Shown here in pieces: positions 10,801 through 19,367 of a stretch of 64,000 bases of DNA. The stretch's first letter is position 1. Each line of letters opens with the position of its first letter. The notes beneath the pieces are model-generated. The model saw only the letters and a program-made list of their open reading frames with translations. It was not told the DNA's origin and made no database searches. The position numbers were made by a program, and so were the translations under genes. The stretch comes from Phycisphaerae bacterium RAS2 (GTDB lineage Bacteria > Planctomycetota > Phycisphaerae > UBA1845 > UTPLA1): the NCBI GenBank assembly GCA_007753915.1, contig CP036352.1, forward strand, positions 3,101,306 to 3,165,305. The letters are read 5' to 3'.

Positions 10801-12022
10801 ATCGGAGCGCTTCCACCGGGTCCAGACGCGACGCTTTCCACGCCGGGTATATTCCGCTGATGATCCCCACGACGGTTGCCATGCCCAGCGCCATCAGCAC
10901 CGCCCCGCTCGTCGTGATGGTCTCCATCACGCGCGTGATCTTCTCGATCGTCCTCGCCAGACCCCAGCCGGTCAGCACGCCGGCCGCACCGCCCAGCAAC
11001 GACACAATGCTCGCTTCCACCAGAAACTGGTTCAGCACGTCGCTGCGCTGCGCCCCCATTGCCATGCGCACACCGATCTCGCGCGTGCGCTCCGTCACCG
11101 CCACGAGCATGATGTTCATGATGCCGATGCCGCCCACCACGAGGCTGATCCCCGCGATGGACCACAACACAACGCCGGCGATGATCTGAAACTGTGCGAA
11201 CTGCGTCACGAACTCGCGCTGCGCCTGCACCTGGAAATCGTCCTGCTGGCCCGCGCGAATCTTGTGCCGCTGACGAAGCACTTTCTTGATCTGTTCCTTG
11301 GCCCGCTCGATGTCCTGGTCCGACGGCGACAATGCTTCGGCAAGTATCGCGTGAACCGACTTCAGTCCATACAACCGCTCCATCGCCGCCGTGATCGGCA
11401 CGACCACCTGCTGGTCCACGTCGGTGAACGCGACGTTGCCCTTCTCCTCCATCACGCCGATCACCGTGAAGGTTCGCGTGCCCAGCAGTCCGGAGATTTT
11501 CACCTTCTCATCGATCGCCGGGCGACCGCCGAACAATTCCTGCTTCACTTTCGCCCCGAGCACCACGACGGCCGCGCCGCCCTGCACGTCGGTCCGGGTG
11601 AAAAACGACCCTTCGGACACCTTGTGGTTGTTGATGTCGGGATAAATCTCGCTCGCGCCGAGGACGGACGCGGTCGTGTTCTTCGACAGAAACTTGATCG
11701 TGGAGCTGCTCGTCACCTGCGGCATAACCTTGGCGACGGCGCCGCACTCCTTGTCAATCGCCAGAGCGTCTTCGTACTTGATGGAATCAAACGTGCCGAC
11801 CATGCGACCGGAGCGTCGCTGCACCGCCGCACCGATGAATATCTTGTTCGACCCCATCGAGGCGAAGCCGCTTTCCATCCGCGCGCCCATGCCCTTGAGG
11901 ATCGCCATCGCCGCGACGACCGCAGCCACGCCGATGATGACACCGAGCGTCGCGAGGATGCTGCGCAGGGGATGAATCCACAGGCTGCGCAGCGCCATCA
12001 TCACGATGCGAAAGAAAAACAT
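10793..12022 (-). CDS. MacB-type ABC transporter permease
   Basis: A 409-residue inner-membrane protein with the MacB architecture: helix 1 (LRSILATLGVIIGVAAVVAAMAI), a large periplasmic MacB_PCD domain (about 45-270), then three C-terminal helices forming the FtsX domain (WSIAGISLVVGGIGIMNIMLVAVTERTREIGVRMAMGA, then ASIVSLLGGAAGVLTGW and ALGMATVVGIISGIYPAW) ending DPVEALRYE. This is a mechanotransmission-type permease without its own ATPase. It lies six bases after the ATPase gene and completes a tripartite efflux or lipoprotein-export module. The substrate is unknown. Confidence 0.93.
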   Translation of the reverse strand: MFFFRIVMMALRSLWIHPLRSILATLGVIIGVAAVVAAMAILKGMGARMESGFASMGSNKIFIGAAVQRRSGRMVGTFDSIKYEDALAIDKECGAVAKVMPQVTSSSTIKFLSKNTTASVLGASEIYPDINNHKVSEGSFFTRTDVQGGAAVVVLGAKVKQELFGGRPAIDEKVKISGLLGTRTFTVIGVMEEKGNVAFTDVDQQVVVPITAAMERLYGLKSVHAILAEALSPSDQDIERAKEQIKKVLRQRHKIRAGQQDDFQVQAQREFVTQFAQFQIIAGVVLWSIAGISLVVGGIGIMNIMLVAVTERTREIGVRMAMGAQRSDVLNQFLVEASIVSLLGGAAGVLTGWGLARTIEKITRVMETITTSGAVLMALGMATVVGIISGIYPAWKASRLDPVEALRYE

Positions 12023-12028
12023 CGCCCG

Positions 12029-12793
12029 CTACACTCCAATCGCCCGCGCCGTCGGCGGCGAGCGCTCCGGCTCGCGCGGTTCGGTCGAAAGCAATTCGCT
12101 TCGAAACGTGGAATCGATCGCGCGGTCTTCCAGTTTCTTCCCGTCCTTCATGCGCACGACGCGCTGCGCCTGCACCGCCACCGACATTTCGTGCGTCACA
12201 AGGATGATCGTCACGCCCGAGCGGTTCAGCTCGTGAAAGATTTCCATGATCTGCCGACCGGTGCGGCTGTCGAGATTTCCCGTCGGTTCGTCGGCCAGCA
12301 GAATCTTCGGCTCGTTCACGATCGCCCGCGCAATCGCAACGCGCTGGCGCTCGCCGCCCGACAGTTCCGCCGGCGTGTGAAAGGCCCGCTCTGCCAGCCC
12401 GACACGTTCCAAGGCCTTCAGCGACGGCTCGCGCGTTCGCGTGCGCCGCGCGTAAAACAGCGGCACGGCGACGTTGTCCACCGCACTCGTCCGCTGGATA
12501 AGATTGAACGTCTGAAACACGAAGCCGATCTTGCTGTTGCGCACGATCGCCAGTTGACGGTCGGTCATGTGGCTGACCAGGTCTCCATCGAGCCAGTATT
12601 CTCCCGCGGTCGGCCGGTCGAGGCAGCCCAGCAGATGCATGAGCGTGCTCTTGCCGCTGCCCGAGGCGCCGGTGATGGAGATCATCTCGCCGGAGTATAC
12701 GTCAAGATCGACGCCGTCCAGCGCGCGGACCACCGTCGTGCCCATTTCATAGTGCTTGGCCAGCGAGCGAATCTGAATCAGCGGTTTGCTCAT
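12029..12793 (-). CDS. MacB/LolD-type ABC transporter ATP-binding protein
   Basis: A 254-residue ATPase of the MacB/LolD group. Walker A is GASGSGKSTLMHLLG, the Q loop is QTFNLI, the signature is LSGGERQRVAIARAI, Walker B is ILLADEPTGNLD, and the switch His is in LVTHEM. The C-terminal tail of about 30 residues (DRAIDST...ARAIGV) is unconserved. It is nine bases from the adaptor gene and six from the permease gene, so the three form one operon in the order adaptor, ATPase, permease. Confidence 0.94.
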   Translation of the reverse strand: MSKPLIQIRSLAKHYEMGTTVVRALDGVDLDVYSGEMISITGASGSGKSTLMHLLGCLDRPTAGEYWLDGDLVSHMTDRQLAIVRNSKIGFVFQTFNLIQRTSAVDNVAVPLFYARRTRTREPSLKALERVGLAERAFHTPAELSGGERQRVAIARAIVNEPKILLADEPTGNLDSRTGRQIMEIFHELNRSGVTIILVTHEMSVAVQAQRVVRMKDGKKLEDRAIDSTFRSELLSTEPREPERSPPTARAIGV

Positions 12794-12802
12794 GCCGCGC
12801 CG

Positions 12803-14206
12803 TCACCCCTGTTGCTGGGCTTTTTCGCGCTCCGTCTTCACCGGACGCTTCACCCAGACCGGGTCGCCGGCCTTGATGCCCGAGACAATCTCCGTAAAGG
12901 TTCCATCGGTCTTGCCGATCTTCACGGATACTTTTTTCTCGTCCCACCGGGCGCGCGAGTTCGGCCGCCACGGGATGTACACGTAGCAATCGCGCCCTTC
13001 GCTGACCAGCGCCTCGTTCTTGACCAGCACCACGTCGTCCAGCTTGTCCGTCGTGAAGGACAAGTCCGCCTGCAGACCGTGGAGCTTCTCAAGGTCCTTG
13101 CCGACCAGTCGCACGCGCACGTTGAATGCAAGGGCGTTGTTGATCTTCTGGGTCTCGGGGTCGATCAGCTCGATCACGCCCTGGAAGTCCTCGGATCGAT
13201 ACGCTTCCACCGTCACCGACACGATGCGATTCGTCATCTTGTCGACGACTTCCTGCGCTCGCGCCTCGTACTCCGCGGCCGCCAGCTTGGTCGTCGTGCC
13301 CGGCCGGGCATAGTCGGGCGCGATCTCGCGAATCGCACCGATGTCCGCCTCGTCCACTTGCGCGATGACGAACATGGCGCTCACATCAGCCAGCACCATC
13401 AACGGCGTGCCGCCGGTGAAGCTTTGCGTGCCGCTCTGAATCGCCTCGCCTTCCTTCACCTGGATCGAATAGACCATTCCGGCGGACTTCGCCTTCACGA
13501 CCGTTTCATCCAGCCGCAGCTGCGCTTCGTCGAGCGCCTTTTGTGCGGCGCGAAGCGTCGCCTCGGCCTGTACCACATCCTGTTGAGCGCTGTCGAGAAC
13601 GATTCGCTCGTTGTTCTTCGCCTGTTGCAGGCGCGTCTTGGCCATCTCCAAGGCGGCCTTGGCCTTCTCAAACGACGACTTGGTCTGCACGACTTCGACA
13701 TCGCCGGCGACGTTGTCCTTCTGATAGCCCTGCATCTTGTTCCATTGGAACTCCGCCTGCTCGTACATGGCCTGCGCATCGACAACCTGCGCCTGCGCCA
13801 GCATCGTCTGCAGCGGCAGGTCCAATTTCTGATTCTCAAGGGCGATCTTGGCTTTGTCGTGTGCCGAACGCGCCCGGTCCAGGTCGGCCTGTCGCGATTC
13901 CACGTTGCGCTTCTCGTCAACGGGGTCAAGCTGAATCAGCACGTCGCCCTCTTTGACCATCTGGCCTTCGACGACGGGGATTTCCTGAACGATGCCGCCG
14001 GCCTTGCTCTTGATCGTGATCAATCGCTTGGCCTCAACCGTGCCCGTCGCGGTGACGGGAATCACGAGGCTGCCCTTGGTCGCCGGCTCCTGCAGGCCGT
14101 CGAGCGCGGAGATCGACAGCGACATGTTCGAAATGCTCACCGCGCCGACGATCATCACAATGACCGCGAGGGATATTCCTACAATCGTCCACTTCTTGGC
14201 ATTCAT
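12803..14206 (-). CDS. MacA-type periplasmic adaptor (HlyD/RND family)
   Basis: A 467-residue membrane-fusion protein. ATG 14206 is chosen because it opens directly into the membrane anchor (MNAKKWTIVGISLAVIVMIVG), whereas the upstream extension is translated repeat DNA. Regions in order are a first lipoyl half (VEAKRLITIKSKAGGIVQEIPVVEGQMVKEGDVLI), a long coiled-coil hairpin (about 115-240), the second lipoyl half (KSAGMVYSIQVKEGEAI), and beta-barrel and proximal domains. It bridges the permease below to an outer-membrane channel, which is not encoded here. It is the first gene of the efflux operon. Confidence 0.92.
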   Translation of the reverse strand: MNAKKWTIVGISLAVIVMIVGAVSISNMSLSISALDGLQEPATKGSLVIPVTATGTVEAKRLITIKSKAGGIVQEIPVVEGQMVKEGDVLIQLDPVDEKRNVESRQADLDRARSAHDKAKIALENQKLDLPLQTMLAQAQVVDAQAMYEQAEFQWNKMQGYQKDNVAGDVEVVQTKSSFEKAKAALEMAKTRLQQAKNNERIVLDSAQQDVVQAEATLRAAQKALDEAQLRLDETVVKAKSAGMVYSIQVKEGEAIQSGTQSFTGGTPLMVLADVSAMFVIAQVDEADIGAIREIAPDYARPGTTTKLAAAEYEARAQEVVDKMTNRIVSVTVEAYRSEDFQGVIELIDPETQKINNALAFNVRVRLVGKDLEKLHGLQADLSFTTDKLDDVVLVKNEALVSEGRDCYVYIPWRPNSRARWDEKKVSVKIGKTDGTFTEIVSGIKAGDPVWVKRPVKTEREKAQQQG

Positions 14207-14233
14207 TCTCGTTAAGCCTTGAGCCGCTACCCC

Positions 14234-14260
14234 ATCCGAGCCGCGACCATCAGGGAGCGG
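14234..14260. repeat. Dispersed intergenic repeat, copy 1 (GACGGTCGCGGCTCGGA type)
   Basis: The reverse complement of these bases contains GCTCCCTGATGGTCGCGG then CTCGGATGG. The same element appears at 37821-37847 and 53572-53596, and in degenerate form near 26209-26231. Translated across, it gives the spurious peptide PLPDGRGSD, which recurs in mis-called ORFs of many genomes. It is probably a REP-like element. Confidence 0.65.
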
Positions 14261-14294
14261 GTTCTCTTCAGGTCTCACACCTCGGTTCTCACGC
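14260..14294. repeat. Tandem heptanucleotide array (CTCACAC type)
   Basis: Five units of seven: GGTTCTC, TTCAGGT, CTCACAC, CTCGGTT, CTCACGC. The last contains the stop codon (14291-14289) of the minus-strand alanine dehydrogenase gene. Units resemble those at 40177-40218 (CTCACAC, CCCAGGT, CTCAAGC). Confidence 0.6.
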
Positions 14295-15395
14295 CTTGTA
14301 CGGCCGGTGCTCCATTCCAAAATCCTTCGCCACGGCCGCGTTCGTCACGTAGCCCCGATAGACTTCCATGCCATCCGCCAGTCCCGGATCGGCCGCCAGC
14401 GCAGCTTTATACCCCATGTTAGCCAGCCGAATTGCATACGGCATGGTCGCGTTGGTCAGCGCAATCGTACTGGTCCGCCCCACGGCGCCGGGCATGTTCG
14501 CCACGCCGTAATGAACGACATCTTCGACGATGTAAGTCGGCTCCTGGTGCGTGGTCGGACGAATCGTCTCGCAGCAGCCGCCCTGATCGACGCCGACATC
14601 CACGATCACCGCGCCGGGCTTCATCAGTTTGAGATAATCGCGCGGGATCAACATTGGACACTTCGCGCCGGGGATCAGCACCGCCCCGATCACCAGATCG
14701 GCCTGTGCGATGTGCTCACGAATCCGCGCTGCATCGCTATAGACCAACTGCACATTCGCCGGCATCACATCCGACAGGTAACGCAACCGTTCGAGATTGA
14801 CATCCAGCATTACGACGTGCGCGCCCAGGCCCGCCGCCACCTTCGCCGCGTTGGTGCCAACGATGCCCGCACCAAGGATCAGAACGGTCGCCGGTTCGAC
14901 ACCCGGCACGCCGCCCAGCAGAATGCCGCGGCCCATCATCGGGCGCTCAAGGTACTTCGCACCCTCCTGCACGCTCATCTTCCCGGCAACTTCACTCATC
15001 GGCGTCAGCAGCGGGAGTCGGCCTTGCCGATCGCGCACGGTTTCATACGCGATGGCCACGCACTTGCTTGCGACGATGCCCTCGGTCAGTTTGCGATCCG
15101 CCGCGAAATGGAAATAAGTGAAGCAGACCTGGCCCTCGCGGAGCATCTTGCACTCCACGGGCTGCGGCTCCTTCACTTTCACGATCATGTCGGCCTTGGC
15201 GAACACTTCTTCGGCGGTCTTCACCAGCTTGGCCCCGGCATTGGTGTATTCCAGGTCGGTGAATCCCGAGCCGTTTCCGGCGTCGTGCTCCACCAGCACG
15301 GTATGTCCCGCGCGAACCAATTCCCCCGCCCCGGCCGGAATGATTCCCACGCGATATTCGTCCGGCTTAATCTCCTTCACCGTTCCGACAATCAT
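14289..15395 (-). CDS. ald: Alanine dehydrogenase
   Basis: A 368-residue NAD-dependent enzyme interconverting L-alanine and pyruvate plus ammonia. The start at 15395 (MIVGTVKEIKPDEYRVGI) matches the family N terminus; an ATG 15 bases earlier is possible. Motifs include the substrate-binding region EHDAGNGSGF and VKVKEPQP, the Rossmann motif VLILGAGIVGTNAAKVAAGLGA, and the C-terminal NMPGAVGRTSTIALTNAT with the conserved glycine-rich and Asn/Thr positions. Length is typical (about 370). It lies upstream of the efflux operon on the same strand, separated by repeat DNA, so co-transcription is uncertain. Confidence 0.96.
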   Translation of the reverse strand: MIVGTVKEIKPDEYRVGIIPAGAGELVRAGHTVLVEHDAGNGSGFTDLEYTNAGAKLVKTAEEVFAKADMIVKVKEPQPVECKMLREGQVCFTYFHFAADRKLTEGIVASKCVAIAYETVRDRQGRLPLLTPMSEVAGKMSVQEGAKYLERPMMGRGILLGGVPGVEPATVLILGAGIVGTNAAKVAAGLGAHVVMLDVNLERLRYLSDVMPANVQLVYSDAARIREHIAQADLVIGAVLIPGAKCPMLIPRDYLKLMKPGAVIVDVGVDQGGCCETIRPTTHQEPTYIVEDVVHYGVANMPGAVGRTSTIALTNATMPYAIRLANMGYKAALAADPGLADGMEVYRGYVTNAAVAKDFGMEHRPYKA

Positions 15396-15783
15396 TTGTG
15401 AAAGCTCCATCAGAGACAGACGCTGCCCCAGCCGGACACCTTGCCCGGTCCGGGTGCTCCCAGCCCGTCTGACGCCGTTTTTGGGCGTTTTCCGAATGCC
15501 ATGCTAGGGCCGGCACGCCTGCCCCGCAACGCGAGCAGATGCACGGGATCATACCACAACGTCCGATATCTGCGCCACCAACTGCTAACGTTGCCAAAAC
15601 TCAACGCGTCTCCTGAAGCCAACTCACACCATGCCGATACTCAAATGGCCGCTGATGCGCATCCCGCGAGGGCTTTCCGAATCGCGGTTCTGTTGCATGC
15701 AAGCAACATCCAGCATGGCCGCAAGCCGGGGACAGGCGGAACCGATGCCGCGAACGCCAACCAACACGATCGCCAGCCCGTCG
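15396..15783. other. Divergent intergenic region, little structure seen
   Basis: About 390 bases between the alanine dehydrogenase and histidine kinase genes if the kinase starts at 15784; 235 bases if it starts at 15631. A G/C-rich hairpin is possible near 15445-15470. No clear promoter hexamers or operator palindromes were found. Confidence 0.4.
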
Positions 15784-16905
15784 ATGACCGATCAGACGGC
15801 ACTGCTCGCCATGGATGCCCTTTCGGCCGGCGTGATCGTCTTTGACCGATCGCTGCAAGTCGTGCATCGAAACGACACGGCGCGCCGGCTTCTGCCCGAC
15901 CTGCCCGATGTTCCCGATCTGCTCGCACGTCTTGCGAGTCAGAGCAACTACGAAGAATGGCGGACCGAACTGCGCCGCGTCGTCGATCAACGACGGCCCC
16001 GGCGGCTGGACATCTCAGTCGCCCGCGAAGACGGCTCTCAATCCGTCTATCAAATTGACTTGCTGGCGCTTCGGCCGCTCGACCGTGCCGGGGTGGGAGC
16101 GGGCGGCGTGTTGTGTGTGGAGGATGTCACCTCGCGCGCGACGCTGGAGCGGCGGCTCGCGGTGTCGGAGCGCCTCGCCGCGGTCGGCAAACTGGCGGCA
16201 CGGGTCGCGCACGAACTGAACAATCCGCTCGATGGCGTGATGCGCTACATCAATCTGGCGATTCGCCGATTGGAGCAAATGGCGCCGGCGCGCGGACAGC
16301 CGCTGGATGCTTCGCTCCTGCGCTACCTGGAGAACGCGAAGACAGGCGCAACGCGCATGAGCGAGATCATCGTCGGCCTACTGGAGTTCTACCGCAGCGC
16401 CCCGCCCGCCTTTGAGCAGGCAACCGTCAACAAGATCGTCGAGGACGCTGTCACCGCCATGGAGGCGCGGGCCCACGACTGCAAAGTGACCGTCGTCTGT
16501 CACTTCCACCAGACTGATACGCCCGTCGTCCGCGGCAGCAGCATCTTTCAGGTGTTCTGCAATCTCATCAAGAACGCCATCGACGCCATGCCGGACGGCG
16601 GTACGCTCTCCATCACGACGCGCCTCGACGGCCGGGAGGATTCCGCCCGATGCATCGTCACGTTCTGCGATACCGGTTCGGGACTGCCTGACGACGTGCA
16701 AAAGATTTTCGAGCCGTTCTTCACCACGAAAGCACCGGGCAAGGGCACAGGGCTGGGGCTAGCCGTCTGCCGCGAATTGATCGAAAAATGCGGTGGGTCG
16801 ATCGAAGCGCGGCGCGGCAATCCACGCGGCGCGGAGATGGTTGTATCAATCCCGGTTCACGATCCACGACTGCCTAACCGAGGCCCGCTGCCCCGGTCGA
16901 CTTAG
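15784..16905 (+). CDS. Soluble PAS-type sensor histidine kinase
   Basis: A 373-residue kinase from ATG 15784 ([21 protein letters not shown]), chosen because the PAS-like sensor begins there; 15631 and 15745 are in-frame alternatives and no start has a strong ribosome site. The PAS-like region spans about 1-130. The HisKA H box is [16 protein letters not shown]. The ATPase boxes are N ([16 protein letters not shown]), G1 (CDTGSGLPD), F ([17 protein letters not shown]) and a closing GGSIEA. No membrane segment is present, so it senses a cytoplasmic signal. The NtrC-type regulator follows 127 bases downstream and is almost certainly its partner. Confidence 0.9.
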   Translation: MTDQTALLAMDALSAGVIVFDRSLQVVHRNDTARRLLPDLPDVPDLLARLASQSNYEEWRTELRRVVDQRRPRRLDISVAREDGSQSVYQIDLLALRPLDRAGVGAGGVLCVEDVTSRATLERRLAVSERLAAVGKLAARVAHELNNPLDGVMRYINLAIRRLEQMAPARGQPLDASLLRYLENAKTGATRMSEIIVGLLEFYRSAPPAFEQATVNKIVEDAVTAMEARAHDCKVTVVCHFHQTDTPVVRGSSIFQVFCNLIKNAIDAMPDGGTLSITTRLDGREDSARCIVTFCDTGSGLPDDVQKIFEPFFTTKAPGKGTGLGLAVCRELIEKCGGSIEARRGNPRGAEMVVSIPVHDPRLPNRGPLPRST

Positions 16906-16950
16906 TTTTTTTCCCGGCTGCTCGCGCGGTCGGTTGACGAGACACGGCTT

Positions 16951-17005
16951 CGATTGCCTGTGCAATCGGCGCAAGGATAAATGCACTCGATTGCTCGCGC
17001 AATCG
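16951..17005. promoter_or_regulatory. Two perfect inverted repeats upstream of the NtrC-type gene
   Basis: CGATTGC-CTGT-GCAATCG at 16951-16968 and CGATTGC-TCGC-GCAATCG at 16988-17005. Both have perfect 7-base arms, 4-base centres, and centres 37 bases apart. They could be operator sites for the regulator or another factor, or twin RNA hairpins in the leader. The second ends 28 bases before the ATG. Confidence 0.6.
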
Positions 17006-17032
17006 GCTCTTTGAGGCACGGAGAACCACGCC

Positions 17033-18553
17033 ATGACCAAGGCACCGGCAACCACGAAGCCCCGGACGAACGCCACGTCGGACCCGCAATCGGCTGCGCC
17101 AAACACGGGGGACCGCGTGCTCATCGTCGATGACGACCGGCTGATCGGCGAGTCGTTGAGCGATTTTCTCCAGCTTGAGTCCTACAAGGTGGACGCGGTC
17201 GAGTCGGTGGATGCCGCCGTGCTCAAGCTTGCCGCGCAACCCTACAGCGTCGTCATCACCGATGTGAACATGCCCAAGGCCGACGGTTTCGAGTTACTGC
17301 GCATCATTCGTGACCGGCATCCCGACATCGTGACGATCGTCATCACGGGCTACGGCACGATCGAATCGGCCGTCGAGGCGATCAAGATGGGCGCGTACGA
17401 CTATCTCACCAAGCCGCTCTCCGATGACGAGATTCGCCTCGTTGTGCAACGAGCCGTGCGGCAGCAGTCGCTTCTGCGCGAGAATCGCACGCTGAAGCAG
17501 CAACTCGAACTGCGTTACGGTTTGGAAAACGTCGTCGGCCACGACTACAAAATGCTCAAGCTGTTCGACCTCATCGAGAGCGTCGCCGAGAGCCGCACAA
17601 CCGTTCTCATCTCCGGCGAATCGGGCACGGGCAAGAGCCTGATCGCGCGAGCGGTTCATCACCGATCCGATCGGCGCGACAAGCCGTTCATCGAGGTTTC
17701 GTGCGGCGCGATCCCCGAAGGCCTCCTTGAATCAGAGCTGTTTGGCCATGCCAAGGGCGCGTTCACCGGTGCGGTGGCGGATAAAGAGGGCAAGTTCAAG
17801 GCGGCTGAAGGCGGAACGATTTTTCTAGATGAAATCAATTCGGCGTCGCCGGCGCTTCAGGTGAAACTGCTTCGCGTCCTGCAGGAGCGGCGCTACGAGC
17901 CGGTCGGGTCGAACAAAACGATCAACGCCGACGTGCGCGTCATCCTGGCGTCCAACGTCGATCTCAAGCGCGAAGTCGAAGCCGGGCGGTTCCGCCAGGA
18001 TCTGTACTATCGCGTTAACGTTCTGTCACTGCACGTCCCGCCGCTCGTGGAGCGGCTGGGCGACATCGAACTGCTCGCGCAGCACTTTCTCGCCAAGCAT
18101 CGCGCAGAATTGAAAAAAGAGATCGTCGGCCTGTCGCCCGAAACGCTCACGACGCTTCAGCGCTACCACTGGCCCGGCAACGTACGCGAGCTGGAAAACG
18201 CCCTGGAGCGGGCCGTCGTCCTCTGCCGCGGCAAATTCATCCAGCCCGAGGACTTGCCGCCGGCGATCGTCGAAGAGGCCTCACTGAAGGCATCGGCCGC
18301 CGCGGAGGGAAGCCCCGTCGGCACGACGGCGCCGGCCGCGCCATCCGGCAAGTGGTTCACGATCCACCAGTTCGCGGCGATGTCGCTCAAGGACGCGATG
18401 GAAGAGCCGGAGCGGCAGATTCTTGAAGCCGCGCTCAAGCTCAACCGCTGGAACCGGCAGACGACCGCCGAGATGCTCCAGATCAATCGCACGACGCTGT
18501 ACAAGAAAATGAAGCACTACGGCCTGGAGTACGACCCGGATCAGCACAGCTAG
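17033..18553 (+). CDS. Sigma-54-dependent response regulator (NtrC family)
   Basis: A 506-residue three-domain regulator. The receiver domain (about 20-135) has the acidic pair VDDD and phospho-acceptor Asp in VVITDVNMPKADG, with conserved Thr and Lys later (VITGYG, LTKPL). The AAA+ domain has Walker A GESGTGKS, the sigma-54 contact loop GAFTGA, Walker B GTIFLDEINSA, and the sensor region RFRQDLYYRVNV. The C terminus is a Fis-type helix-turn-helix (RQTTAEMLQINRTTLYKKMKHYG). Before the receiver there is a Thr/Ala/Pro-rich lead of about 25 residues. It activates sigma-54 promoters when phosphorylated by the upstream kinase. Targets are not evident in the window. Confidence 0.96.
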   Translation: MTKAPATTKPRTNATSDPQSAAPNTGDRVLIVDDDRLIGESLSDFLQLESYKVDAVESVDAAVLKLAAQPYSVVITDVNMPKADGFELLRIIRDRHPDIVTIVITGYGTIESAVEAIKMGAYDYLTKPLSDDEIRLVVQRAVRQQSLLRENRTLKQQLELRYGLENVVGHDYKMLKLFDLIESVAESRTTVLISGESGTGKSLIARAVHHRSDRRDKPFIEVSCGAIPEGLLESELFGHAKGAFTGAVADKEGKFKAAEGGTIFLDEINSASPALQVKLLRVLQERRYEPVGSNKTINADVRVILASNVDLKREVEAGRFRQDLYYRVNVLSLHVPPLVERLGDIELLAQHFLAKHRAELKKEIVGLSPETLTTLQRYHWPGNVRELENALERAVVLCRGKFIQPEDLPPAIVEEASLKASAAAEGSPVGTTAPAAPSGKWFTIHQFAAMSLKDAMEEPERQILEAALKLNRWNRQTTAEMLQINRTTLYKKMKHYGLEYDPDQHS

Positions 18554-18617
18554 TGAGCCTTGTCGCGCAATTCCCGCATGGAGTGGTCGCGGGCAGGCGA
18601 TCAGGCCGCGCGTACCG

Positions 18618-18645
18618 TCAAGTCGGCGCAATGCGGGGTCGATAA
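18618..18645 (+). promoter_or_regulatory. Possible sigma-28 (FliA)-type promoter before the FliN-like gene
   Basis: A -10 like GTCGATAA at 18638-18645 matches seven of eight bases of the flagellar sigma-28 box GCCGATAA. Upstream TCAAGTCG at 18618-18625 is a weak -35, with a 12-base spacer instead of 11. It lies about 95 bases before the ATG of the FliN-like gene, which makes the match biologically sensible but unproven. Confidence 0.3.
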
Positions 18646-18740
18646 TTCCTGATGCCGCGCGTGGGCGGGGCGTCAGGACAAGTCGGCGAAAACTGCGCTC
18701 GCGCGTCCCGAAAGCGATTACCCGGGCCGTTACAGGATTC

Positions 18741-19304
18741 ATGCTGAGTCAAACCGAACTGGATACGGCCTTGAACGACGCACAGGCGGCGGTGGAAACC
18801 CTCGCCAACGATGTGTCGTCGACGCTTGAGCCGGCGCTGAAGGAACAATCCGCCGCGCTAGGTGAAGCGGAGCCTTCCGCGTCGGCACCGACATCCGCGC
18901 CGCATTCAGCCGTTCGGGAGGACGCCGCAAGGGACAAGACTCCGGCAGTTCGTCCCGCCGGCGAGGCTGTGTCCAACCATTCGTCTTCTGCGAATGCCGC
19001 GGCACCGCCGCCATCCACACCTCCCGCCGTCGTTCTTTCACCCAAGCTCAAGCGTGTCTTGAAGCTCCGCGTCCCGGTCGTTGTCCGGCTGGCCCAGCGG
19101 CCGATACGCATGGTCGAGATTCTGAAACTGACGCCGGGCAATATCCTGGAATTCGAACGGACGGTTGACAGCGACCTGGACCTGATGGTGAACAATCAGG
19201 CGATCGGCTCAGGGAAGGCCGTGAAGGTCAACGAGCGATTCGGTCTGCGCATCGAGTCAATTGGAGACGCGCGGCAGCGGTTGCAGCAGATGACCGGCGG
19301 TTAG
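18741..19304 (+). CDS. FliN-like SPOA-domain protein
   Basis: A 187-residue protein. The first 100 residues are an acidic, Ser/Ala/Pro-rich low-complexity region. The last 80 form a SPOA (FliN/YscQ C-terminal) domain: LRVPVVVRLAQRPIRMVEIL, LTPGNILEFER, DLDLMVNNQAIGSGKAVKVNERFGLRI. FliN is part of the flagellar motor-switch C ring or of type III secretion sorting platforms. No other flagellar gene is in the window, so this copy is an orphan lying between a two-component system and a nucleotide-sugar gene. Whether it serves the flagellum or another machine is unclear. Confidence 0.85.
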   Translation: MLSQTELDTALNDAQAAVETLANDVSSTLEPALKEQSAALGEAEPSASAPTSAPHSAVREDAARDKTPAVRPAGEAVSNHSSSANAAAPPPSTPPAVVLSPKLKRVLKLRVPVVVRLAQRPIRMVEILKLTPGNILEFERTVDSDLDLMVNNQAIGSGKAVKVNERFGLRIESIGDARQRLQQMTGG

Positions 19305-19367
19305 AATCGCGCGAATCGCATCCCAAGGCACACGGCGGCAAACTCCGCTGAAACGTGAGCTCAAATC

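Noticed and set aside
10567-10860. A small plus-strand ORF reading RNPAFYIRYSPFAILYYYS between coaD and the permease gene
   Set aside because: The aromatic text comes from translating the heptamer array.
11264-14215. A 983-codon plus-strand ORF antisense to the efflux operon
   Set aside because: It is Arg/His-rich, has no domain pattern, and lies opposite three well-supported genes. High GC makes long antisense ORFs common.
16906-17032. A sigma-54 promoter before the NtrC-type gene
   Set aside because: No TGGC-N10-TGC spacing matches; only the inverted repeats stand out.
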